Positions 32,249 through 42,787 of a stretch of DNA of 64,000 nt are shown here, in pieces. The notes below the pieces were generated by a model. It was given only the letters and a program-made list of their open reading frames with translations. It was not told the DNA's origin and ran no database searches. The stretch is from Utricularia gibba. Its lineage: Eukaryota; Streptophyta; Magnoliopsida; Lamiales; Lentibulariaceae. Where the stretch lies: positions 6,347,001-6,411,000 of the forward strand of contig NEEC01000002.1 in the NCBI GenBank assembly GCA_002189035.1. Reading direction: 5' to 3'. The position numbers and the translations under genes are program-made. Position 1 is the stretch's first letter. Each line of letters starts with the position of its first letter.

Positions 32249-32263
32249 CACGTGTGCCACGTG
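32249..32263. promoter_or_regulatory. Pair of G-box (CACGTG) elements
   Basis: Two CACGTG cores lie at 32249-32254 and 32258-32263, inside ACACGTGT and CCACGTGG contexts, with GTCAAA/GTCAAC words just before them. They lie about 375 bases upstream of the PLATZ TATA box and suggest bZIP/ABRE-type control; whether PLATZ is the target is inference. Confidence 0.5.
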
Positions 32264-32545
32264 GATTGCGCGTACGGCATGAAGTCTAGAAGATGATCTG
32301 GAAGCCTCGATTACACGTCGGATAATCCGTTCATTACTTTTATTTAAAAAAATAAAATTGAAAAGTATTTTTATATATAAATCGGAAATGTGTAATATTT
32401 GAAAATATTGCAGGTATCATATCATCCCATGCACGCAAAAAAATAAAAAAAGAAGGAAAACTGTGATTGGGCCTCAGACAAAATCGCGGCCTATGAGCAT
32501 CAGCGCAGTGGGCTCGGGCAAGGCCATCAAGTACCTGGTCTGTCT

Positions 32546-35500
32546 TCACCAGTTGGAGTTGAGGCTGGAGAAGGAAAAGGAAAATCCTGCGGTGTTTCCG
32601 ATCAAGAGGAGGAGCAGGATGAATAGGAGGGTTAAGACAGGCACCCACATCCACTGCCGCCAGTTTTTCTTGTTCCTGTTTCGTAGTGGTGGAGGAAGGG
32701 GTTTGGTCTTCTTGTGCTTCGAGAAGGTTCGCTTTTTGGGAGCTGTGGCAGGGGGGAGTCTTTCACTTCCTTTTCCTTGGTGGACTCAACAACTGGTTCA
32801 GATATTGGAGGGGTTTCTGGGATGCTCTCATTGTTGATGCTGCTGTCGTTGTTGTTGCATGCAGCAGCTGCCTTTTTTCTCTCCTTTCTTCTTTCGTTCT
32901 TCCTGCGTTTCTTTTCCTGCTTCTGTATCCCAAAAACAGAAGCCTGTGAAGGTTTATACAAAGGTGGAAGGAAGAGGGAAAGAGGGGGTGGATCGGATCA
33001 CCTTTTCTTTTTCTTCAGCTTCCTTCTGTAATCTCAACTCTGCTCTCGTTTGCTGCTGCTCCAGCTTCTTCTTCTTCCTCTCACGTGCTTCGTTAGCTTT
33101 CGCAGCTTCCTCCTGCCGTCGTTGCTCTCTCAGAGCAGCCTCAGCTTCTTCTTTTCTCTTTTCCTCAGCTACCCGAAGGGCCTCAGCCTCCTCCTCCGTA
33201 ATATCTCGGCCACCTCCTCGTCATGCACCTCATCCGGACTAACAGCAGATGCAGCCACATTCTGGTGCTGTTGTCCGGCCTCCTGCGCTGTTGGTTGCTC
33301 CTTCACGAAATCTGTTTCCTGATGCGAGTCCGAGACCGACTTCTCTGATGTCAGATCATGGTTCACTGGAGGGTCGACAGGAGTGGGAGGAGTTGAATCC
33401 TCCACTTCCTCGTCAGCGATGCTGGATGTTAAGATTGGCTTCTTCTCATCAGGGCCCAGGGAGCGACAGTCTAATGTTCCAAACCTTCTAATTGAGCTTC
33501 TTGAATTTAACCGGCCGTACTCTTCACGAAATTCTCTACTCTTGTTCCACATTTCCATAAAAATTTTCACCTGCATGGATTTGACAGTTACATTTTCATC
33601 AATCTGAACTGGGTATTCATCGATCTTCCAAAAGTGCGTGTGCGAAAATACCTGATTCGAGCAGAGTTCGTGAACACCCTCGGTGTTACCAGAGAAAGCA
33701 TGGTTATTGGCATCTCTTAAATCGTCCTTGTACTTGTAGAAGAGCTTGTTCTGCAGATCAGTTGACATAAGAGCTTTTGATAAATCTTACTACTAAAAGA
33801 ACAGTTCATCATTACCATAAATTGATACAGAGAAATCAATGGGGATGCCGCCAGAGAAATCAACATAGAGGAATGTAATGCAATAATACCTCATTGGAAA
33901 GATCCCTTTTCAAACTCTGCCAATGGAGATATGCCGCTTGGCGAACACCATCGGCATCTCTGAACCGAGACTGTAGCTCCCGAACCTCTCTACTCCCATT
34001 TTCATATTTCTCCCCTGCTCCAAAAGCACTCTCTTCTGCTTTCAACACATTATCTTTGAGAATATCCAACTCCTTCCTAAGAGTCTGTCCACCACATTTT
34101 CAAAAGCACAGGGTTAACAAATAAGTATCATTTATTAAAAATAAAAGTAGATGCTCTACATTTGGATCCACTAAAAAAGTAAGCCTAGCACATTCCCATG
34201 GTAAATTATAAAAAGAATTTTAGACCTTTAACTGCTCTTCCACCTCTCCAATGTGCTCGAGGGCTTCCTTAACTTCATTTCGGCTACCAAGACCGGAGGA
34301 TAATTCCTCACGAAGTTGATTCAATTTCTTGATTTCATGAATAAGCCTCTTCTCTTCCTTCAAGGGGAGAGTTTCATGTTGAATCTTATTTTCCAATGCT
34401 CGGACCTAAGAGGCAACATTTGAGTCTATTGTTAATACGGAAAACTAGTGTCATGGCAAAGCCATCTGATTCATGCAATTGAAGCACGGACACAACGGCT
34501 ATGTAGTTAAATGGTTACCTGGATATCGATATCTTCAACAGATCTCGCGTTCCTAGCCTTGGTGCACACATGGTCAAGAGACTCTATTTCATTGCGTTTC
34601 AGCCGCACTAATTTTCTAGCATCACTGACCTCACGCTTAGCATACTCATAGTCGACACCATGAATCTGGATGTCAGCCTGCATGTACAACAATACCAATG
34701 ATGCTTGCGGTCATTTACTTTCCTTCATCAATGAATCAAACAGGATAAAATTTCTCACCCTTTTCTGCTTGATATGAGCCTGAATCTCATCTCTGAATCT
34801 GGTTTTCTCGTCAACCTGTACTTTTGCAAGTCTGATCTGCTCACGGAGGGTGTCATCATCGTATCTAGGAACTCTAGCTAAAAAATTGAATGGCTTTGTC
34901 CTGGTCTCAGCCCTTGCTTCACTGCATAGATGCTTCTTAGAATCCTCAGATCTGTCAGAATGATGATTTTGGGTTTCCTCATTCTCTTGAACGAGCATAC
35001 CCCAGGTACAGCTTCCATCAGAGCCATCAAACTGATATCTTTTCTCAACATCTTCCATCTTCAAGTTATCTTTACCTTCTTCATCGCATGATAAGCTATT
35101 TAATACCCCCATAGCCACCTCAGTAACCTTCTCGTTGTCGCTAGAAGAAGTAGTATCCTGAATAGGCATCTCTGGTTCCATTTTTGGATCAGAAGTATCA
35201 GGAGAAACACTTGAAGATCTCTCTTGTGAGTGCTCATCATCAGCTTGATAGTTATCCGTGACACTGGAAGAAGAGAGTGAATTAGAGACTGAAATACTCA
35301 TATTCTTGCCATTGTGCGAGGCAGATCTTGAGCCTGCCATCAAGTGATTTATATTAGGAACTCTTGGTTTTGAACCATATACAAAAGCTTTCAAGTAGGA
35401 ACGTGGAACTTGAGTTTGAGGTCCATGATCACTTGAATCTGGAAACTGTGGACATAGAACAGAAAACTCCTGCGTCTCTATTTTAGTCTCCACAGTCTCA

Positions 35501-36699
35501 CAAGAGATCCCACCTCCGTTTAAACGTTCAATGGGTTCTTCACAACCTCGGAGATCTCTATTCTCATGCAAAACAGAAACCTCCTCTTCTTTTTGTTCAA
35601 CTTTGATAGGCTCTTCACAGCTTTGGGCAGCATTTCCGTTATCATGAAAAACAGAACCCTCCTCTTCGTTTTCTTCAACTTCTACCGGTTTATCAGAACT
35701 TTGGGCAACATCTGGATTAGGATGAAAAAAAGAGCCCTCTTCTTTTACTTCAACATCTAAAGGTTCTTCATTGCTCGGTGCAGCATCTCCATTACCATGA
35801 AAAACAGAACCCTCTTCTTTTTCTTCAACATCTACGGGTTCTTCTTTTCCTTTAACTTCTCCAGGCTCTTCATAACTTTGGTCATCATCTCCATTAACAT
35901 AAGAAACGGGACCCTCCTCCTGTTTTTCTTCAGCTTCAAAGTGCTTTTCAGCAACAGAATTACCGGTTATTTCCAAGTAACAGAAGGTAGCCGCTGCAGC
36001 TGTTGCAGAATCAGCTTCTGTTCCCACCACAATATATTCCACTTCTAATTCCTCAACATTTTGTTCTTGAGTCATTGCAAAACCACCAGAATCATCCAGT
36101 TTAGCAAGATCGACCTTTTCGTCATGATTTGACTTATCTGGCACTCGATCCACCATTAGAACTTCGTCATAAGATTCTGTAGCCTCAAATTCTCTGGTAG
36201 ATTTTTCAACCTCCATTTTGCTTTGAGGATCCTCAATATTCCCATTCCCGTTTTCATCAGCACTCTTGTTAACCAGAGATTCACCCTTGCCCCCAGATTC
36301 TGCAAATATTTCACCTTTAGAAGTATTTCCCTGTAAAGATTCTCCCAAAACTTGAACAGTATCTCCACCAAAGCTCTCTAAACTCAAGTTTAGGGGCGCC
36401 GCCTCCGGCACCACATCACCATTGCCAGTTTCACAAGCTCCCCCCTCCCCATTCACAGCTTCCATCTGTTCGTCGTTAAACGGTGGCCCAGTTTTCTTAT
36501 ACAATAACTCACCGTTGCCAGCATCGTTTTTGAATTCAGATCCATCGTTATCATTACCGACAATATCATCGTCGTTCCCATTGCGGAATTCAACGTCGGC
36601 AGCACGACATTGGAGCTGCAATTGATCCTGGAAGGAACCCATACCCATCCCACATTTCTCCTTGATCACGATCTGCGTAGAAACCTCACCTTGCGCCAT
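32546..36699 (-). CDS. PPI: Proton pump interactor (PPI1-like), long acidic form
   Basis: Seven exons: 34759-36699, 34519-34677, 34226-34405, 33890-34084, 33652-33750, 33002-33570 and 32546-32943, about 1,180 residues; every join is phase 0. The first exon is a 647-codon acidic, disordered N-terminal region ending in the conserved LARVPRYDDDTLREQIRLAK. The rest matches PPI1: coiled coil (IESLDHVCTKARNARSVEDI; LIHEIKKLNQLREELSSGL; ADGVRQAAYLHWQSLKRDL), then MWNKSREFREEYGRLN and RRFGTLDCRSLGPDE, a Lys/Glu-rich helix (EEEAEALRVAEEKRKEE), and a C-terminal membrane anchor (WRQWMWVPVLTLLFILLLLL). Arabidopsis PPI1 binds the plasma-membrane H+-ATPase C-terminus and stimulates it. Two single-base losses are inferred, near 33207-33211 and in the G run 32751-32756. 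The protein is about twice the usual length because of acidic repeats in exon 1. The start at ATG 36699 follows an in-frame GTG. Confidence 0.9.
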
Positions 36700-38436
36700 C
36701 ACTGATCGCGGTTAACAGCAGAAATCCTTTAATCCTAGTCACACGAAATCAAAATAGCTCGACAAATCAGCGACTCAGACAACATCGAACTCAAAACAAC
36801 GACCGACAACTTCACCTTCAAATTCAACCCTAGAAAAAAAAAAAAAACCCCCCGACAAATCTCAAGGCAAACAGATCCAGTTCCCAAAACACCTCTGAGG
36901 AAAGAAAGGTTCTCGTCCTCGAGTTTTCACGTTTACCTAATTCTTCTCAAATTAATTAATTACTAAAATACACAGTAGCCGTGTACAATTTCCCATCGAA
37001 TCAACAATACTAAATCCATGATTGACCAAATAAAACACTTGATTATGGATTATTAAAGACCCGTACACCAGTAATTATGTTCTTAATTATCATGATTTGT
37101 TTAGATCACATTCATCAACCCACGTTGCAAAATGTCAAATCAAATGCTTCCCTTGGACCACCACGCATTTAAGCCGATTCTTAGATCACAATCACAATAA
37201 AATTTAACCAAAACCCATTATTTTTACTCCTAAGAAAAATGAAAAACAAAAAAAAAAGGAAATAATCAATCTCTCTAGTTTCCTTTTTTAAATTTCATTT
37301 CGAGTGTTATATAAAAAAATAATAATATAAGCAAGCTGTATAGACTTAGCCCCAGGCCGTACATACCCCAAGACTATTAGAGTAGACTATTAATGCACCG
37401 AATATAAAAAGGAGAAAAACAAACATCACGTTTTTAATTATTTGAATTTCCAATATTTATCATGTATGAATATAGTCTCAAATTCAAAGATGCTGTTTTC
37501 AAAAAGTCAACGCATCAAAAGCGGCCAAGAAATTTCAACGATCAAACTAACAAGTTGACACAGGAGAAAAAGTATTTTAAGTCCACTTGTAATTTGCAAC
37601 ACTAGACAAAAAAAAAGTCAACCCACAGAGCAACTATTTCACAAAGAAGCTTGAAAGAAGGAAGCCAAGGAACAGCATAAATGTTCTTTCTGGCCCATAG
37701 GCTGAAGGGATGACGTGGCAAAGAAACGAAAACTAAACTTGGTCATGATGGAGATCCGGTCAAATGGGGAAAACTACAGCAATGGGCATAAACTCTGCAT
37801 TAATGACTGCTTAACCACGGATTATAATCGAGCTTAGAGATGATTAGACTCCTCTAATCTTGGTTGGTTCTAAAGTAAATATGCAAATATTGTAAATAAA
37901 ATATATTAAATCTATTCACTTATTATTAGCCTATTATTGATATATTAAAAAATATGGATATGGCGCATAATTTTGTTGCATTATACGGGGGTTCCCTTCC
38001 TAGGCGGGGGGTAGATCCGGCAGAGTAAACACATTCCAAAAAAACACCGCACGAAAATCGTAATCCCTAGTTAATCGTCACCGGAATCCGTGGATTACTC
38101 AACGGTGTGGCGTGAACCACGGATGAAGGTAATACGCACAATCGAAATGACTCAGGATCAATTGCTCTACCCCTAGGTTTCCACCTTTACGGCAAACCGG
38201 ATGGCTGCCAATGCGCCATTTCTTAGCACATCAGTGAAGTCAGACGCTACAGAAATTTGACGTATTCCCTAAGCAACTCCCGAAATAGGATCCCTACGCG
38301 CCCGATCCAAATAGTAGGATATCGAATTCAGAGCGATCACAGGAAGATGATAAACACATTCTCAGAACAATGCGATCGGGACTCGATCCGGCAGGAACAT
38401 GAACAAAACCAATACCGAGAAGAAAGAAAGTGTTAC
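36700..38436. other. PPI upstream region, probable leader intron
   Basis: No coding sequence is recognised. Near 36840 there is an A-run followed by a C-run. A strong minus-strand splice acceptor (TTTCTTTCCTCAG) ends at about 36893, so much of this interval may be a 5' UTR intron of the PPI gene. Bases 36940-37980 are AT-rich. Confidence 0.45.
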
Positions 38437-38613
38437 CGCAAAGAGAGGAGTCCCTCGCCGACGAAGAATCTGTTGTCGGTGGAGTTTATTCAACGGATTG
38501 GCGAAATCGTCGGCACCGACTGAAGAGAGAACGAAGATGCAGGAGAGGAACCACAGTGCTGATTACTCCATTGACTCTGTAGCGCGGAAGGCAATTGAAG
38601 TGATTATTTATAG
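38437..38613 (-). promoter_or_regulatory. Candidate distal promoter and 5' UTR exon of PPI
   Basis: On the minus strand a TATA box (CTATAAATA, plus 38605-38613) is followed by a pyrimidine-rich leader-like stretch, then a good donor (TTTGCG, then GTAACA) at about 38436. No long frame is present. The nearest matching acceptor lies at about 36893, before the PPI ATG. This would give a leader exon and a 1.5-kb leader intron. It could instead belong to an independent noncoding transcript. Confidence 0.35.
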
Positions 38614-39134
38614 CTGGCAATTTCGCTTTATACTATATTTTATATTATCAGTTCTTGGGTAAATCTAATAAAAATATATATCTAACAACACATACGAAAT
38701 ATCTTAATGTATACAAATCTTCATTTATTTGAATTTCAATAATAATATTTTGTTTCCATCCCATTTACTGGAAATAAATTTTAAATAGTTTTAATACGAT
38801 TTTGATTTAATAAATATTTTCTTAATAATAATTTTTATTCTAAACCAAAATTAGCTTCAAAATCGGATTTTATTTAAAGAATAATACATCTAAATTCTTT
38901 TAAAGAATTTTAACATTACTGTTTGGGTTTGATAATGAAATGGGCCTAGGCCCAAGTTTATTTCAGGACGGTCGCATGTTTTAGCCCAACATTTTTATGC
39001 ACAGTACGGAACTTAAGAAAGAGAGGCGGAACGGAAAACGAAGAGTCACTTCGGAATCGGCAATCTTGGGAGGTTGACGGCTTTCCTCCTCCATCGGAGT
39101 TATCGAGGCGATGAACGGAGGAGGTGGCCGGTGA
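38614..39134. other. AT-rich spacer between PPI promoter and HMGR 3' end
   Basis: Bases 38660-38930 are AT-rich. From 38940 to 39134 the sequence is mixed and should include the HMGR 3' UTR. No gene is seen. Confidence 0.5.
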
Positions 39135-41212
39135 CTAAGATGCAACCTTGGCGACGTCCCGGCTGGAGCGATTGTACTTCAAATGGCTTTGAACCAGGTG
39201 CCCGGCGGATATGGCGGACATCAGGGAGAGCTCTCCGGCCAACACTGCTCCGGCAACGATTCTTGCGAGGAGTTGGGAATTAGAGCCCGGCGACTCTTTG
39301 CTTGCGCCATTGACTCCGAGTATGTTGAGGCAGGCTGATTGGGAGGCCAACTGAGTTCCTCCTCCCACAGTGCCGACCTCGATGCAGGGCATGGTTACAG
39401 AGATGTGAAGATCCTTTCCATCGTTGGTACCTTCCATCATGGTGATGCAGTGGGAGCTTTCGATGTTCTGGGCTGGGTCCTGGCCAGTGGCAATGAACAC
39501 TGCAGACACGATGTTGGCAGCATGGGCGTTGAACCCACCGAGAGAACCAGCAACGGCGGAGCCAGCCAGATTCTTGAGCATATTGAGTTCAACGAGAGCG
39601 GGAACGGATGTTTTCAGTACTTTTGTTACCAAATCTCCGGTGATCACACACTCACAAACTATGGATTTCCCCCGTCCTTCAATCCAGTTTACAGCCGCAG
39701 GTTTCTTGTCGGAGCAGAAGTTTCCTACACGAATCCAGATAGAAAACACAGGCTTCAATCAAATAAAGAAAAGCTTGATTGCTGATTCCTAAGCAGAGGA
39801 ACGGGCACAGAACATCATGACAAAACACGAAGTCATATCGGGTTCCCATAGAGCCAAAGTCCGTAAGACTTTGTCTGACTCTATGTGAACGCCATAGGTG
39901 GCTGTGGAGAATCCCCCCAAAAAAGGTGTGAACTTGAGTGGAGACAGAGGGAACTTACCAGAAATGCCGATGACGTCCATATCTGGGAAGTCGTTTCCAA
40001 GGAAGTCCAAGACATTTTGAACACCCTTGGAAACCATGTTCATACCCATGGCATCTCCAGTACTGCAGCTGAAACGAATGTACAGGTTCTTCCCAGCAAC
40101 AGCACAATGAACACTTTGCAGCTTTGCATATCTACTTGATCTGCAAAAACATTTCTGTGAGTTTTTTGAATGACGGAGAAACTTGAAACTTCAGTCAAAT
40201 TTGCACCACTGTAAAAAAGAGTCAAGGAATGAGGACGGAGGGTGGAGGAATTTTCACACCTGTTGAATACCACGGATAACATGTCGAAATTTAGGGGGTC
40301 TTCAAGGAAGGTTTTCAATTCAATGGATCTTTTGGCTGATGGAAACCTCACGACAGGAGCCCTCGTCATCCCATCTCGAACGAGAACGGATGTTGCGCCG
40401 CCAGATGCGTGAATGGCCTTGCAGCCACGGTTGGTGCTCGCCACCAAGCAACCTTCGGTGGTCGCCATGGGCACATAGTATTCGCATCCGTTCAACAGCA
40501 GAGGTCCAACCATTCCCACCGGAATCTGAACATATCCCACCGGCATCTCGCAGCATTGACCTAAAATGGAGTCATAATCGAATCCGTCAAGAGGAAGCCC
40601 CTCCAAGGACCTCCCCGTCTGTCTCTGGATTGCCTCGCGACGAATCTTTGCGGCCCTAAAACAGTCCCCAAGCTTTGATTCGAGCGAATAGGAAGGGATT
40701 TCACCAGAAACAACTCGATTCACAATGTCCTCGTCTTCCTTGGGAATCTCCATTTCAATTTTCGGAACCGAAATCGCCTTCGGCGGGAGAGGCGGCAACG
40801 GGCAATGGATCTTGCAGGAATCTTCAAGAACCAAGCACCGCTGATCGTCCTCTGCCTCTGTCTCGTGCTTGTATATAATTGACTGAACGAAATCGATTCC
40901 GAAAAAGCCGATAAGATAAATGATCGATGCAAACAGGCAAATCACTCCCCCAACTTCCGACACGGTGACAACATGAAGAGGAATGGAGTTTCGGATTTTC
41001 TCCCTCCAGCGATGCAGCAGAAAGTATGCGACAGAGAAGAACAACGTTAAGAAAACGCTATTCGTAAAATAGAGGGGAAGCGGGAGAGCATCCGAGGGTC
41101 CTGAAGAATGATCCACTGCTCCATCAACCTTCTTCGAACTTGGATTCTTATCGGCAGTGGACCTCCGTCGGACATCCATCTTATCGGCGGCGGACCTCCG
41201 CCGTACATTCAT
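39135..41212 (-). CDS. HMGR: 3-hydroxy-3-methylglutaryl-CoA reductase
   Basis: Three exons, 40260-41212, 39959-40140 and 39135-39724, give 574 residues with consistent phases. The N-terminus carries a duplicated basic motif ([22 protein letters not shown]). Two ER membrane segments follow ([40 protein letters not shown]), then an acidic linker, then the catalytic domain: [36 protein letters not shown] (catalytic Glu), [10 protein letters not shown] (Lys), [12 protein letters not shown] (Asp), [12 protein letters not shown], and [11 protein letters not shown] with the catalytic His. It reduces HMG-CoA to mevalonate, the committed step of cytosolic isoprenoid and sterol synthesis. The gene is undamaged. 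ATG 41212 is taken as the start; ATG 41179, inside the duplication, is an alternative. Confidence 0.97.
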
Positions 41213-41294
41213 CTCACCAGCGGCGGGCTAACCACCAACTAACATTACCATTTGCAAAGACGAAGGCACGATCACCATGGTGACAGACTCCGGG

Positions 41295-41303
41295 TATTTA
41301 TAG
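41295..41303 (-). promoter_or_regulatory. HMGR TATA box
   Basis: The minus strand reads CTATAAATA about 85 bases upstream of the HMGR start codon, a normal plant TATA position with a short 5' UTR. Confidence 0.65.
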
Positions 41304-42452
41304 TGTGGGAGAGGAGCTCACCGTATGTACCGTGCGTCGGCGAACACCCGCTATTTCCTTGTCCCTCCAAATCATATAATATGTTTCATTAAAAATCGTG
41401 GGAAATATACTTTTCAATACACGTTTTTTAATAAAATTGGATGATTTTAAAAAATAATCATTTTTCGATTTTCTCTCATATAATAAGATTAAATATTTTT
41501 ATGACGCACATATCACATAATGATCAATTTCAAAAAGTATGCTTTATTTTGAGTTCCTTATTTAAAATATTATAATAATAATAATTGAAAAAGAGAAATA
41601 TTCACTAAAGTATGAAAGTTTAATTTATGATAAATAATACCAATTTGATATCAATGATGCACAAATGCGAGTCAAATTGAGCGATACACCCATTCATACG
41701 CTGACATTTATGAAATTTACATCAATCTGTATTTAAAACAGAAATTTATGTATTTAAAAAATAAAATTAAAAAATTTAGGAATAAATACTAATATAGTGT
41801 TTGGTAGATGGTTTAATAGTGATTTTATATTTAATATGTGTCTTTGGTAAAAAAAAGATTAATAAATTAAATCTATAGTTTAATTTAATATAAATGAAAA
41901 TCATATAAAAAGTTTTATTAAAAATTGACTGGATGTTATGTTTTATATTAAACAGCATATTTTTTCTTAATTTATCCTTATTTTTTCTTCACTTCTAAAT
42001 AAATATAAAACTACAATTTAAACATTTTTTCATTAAAAATATAACACAGGTAAATCCATCTATCAAACATATCCAAAACCTAAATCTAAAATATATTTTA
42101 TCTTAAATCATATTATCAAAATCTTAAATTAACTACCAGCCACAACCTAAACATTAACAAATAATTTAACATAGATATTCAAGAGCTGATGAGTACCAAA
42201 GTAACAAGTGAGAAATTAATAAAAAAAAAAAGAAGATTGAGCAGAAATAATAGAAGGTGACTACTAAGTGCAAAACAATCTTTTAATTTTTTATTTTTTT
42301 TAAAAAAAGCTTATTGAATATGAATATGCCTTCATTTATTTGTGTGATATAATTAAATTTTCACAACATTTGCTGATGAGTATAAGATACAAAATATACC
42401 ACCTTTGAGAAGAGTACCTCAAGCTCAGGTATTGCTGATGGGAGGCTGATCA
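41304..42452. other. AT-rich spacer upstream of HMGR
   Basis: Almost entirely AT-rich from 41380 to 42400, with no coding signal or clear repeat structure. Confidence 0.55.
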
Positions 42453-42787
42453 ATGAGTTGTGTTTTTCATGGGGTTCTTTTCTTTGGAGGCTGGAGTTCA
42501 AGTTCCCCTGTTGCACTTGTCAAGCGAAATCCAAACCACCAAAGACTTGGTCATGAAGCGCAGCCTGAAATTGAAACTTCAATGGAGGAGGAGTTTGTGG
42601 GATGTCAGCTAATGTTGTGAACTGCTTGGATGCATAATAAGAAAAGGACAGAAAACAAGCGAATGGAGTGCCAAGGAGTTGAGATGAAGTGAATCAAAGT
42701 GATGCTGCTGCGGTTGGTAAGGACTGCTACAATTATCCAACTGATTGCAACACCGGCCACCCCCCCTGTCCTCGGTGTGTCATCTGA
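42453..42787 (+). CDS. Possible small cysteine-rich secreted peptide (unknown family)
   Basis: Two short open segments stand out in a mostly AT-rich region. The first starts at ATG 42453 (MSCVFHGVLFFGGWSSSSP) and runs in frame to a stop at 42618; its N-terminus is mildly hydrophobic like a weak signal peptide. The second, about 42684-42787, ends in GKDCYNYPTDCNTGHPPC followed by PRCVI and a stop, a dense CX5CX6CX2C cysteine pattern. They are in different frames; a donor near 42603 and an acceptor near 42683 would join them in phase. I do not recognise the family. The cysteine spacing and higher GC support a real peptide; the exon model is speculative. Confidence 0.3.
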
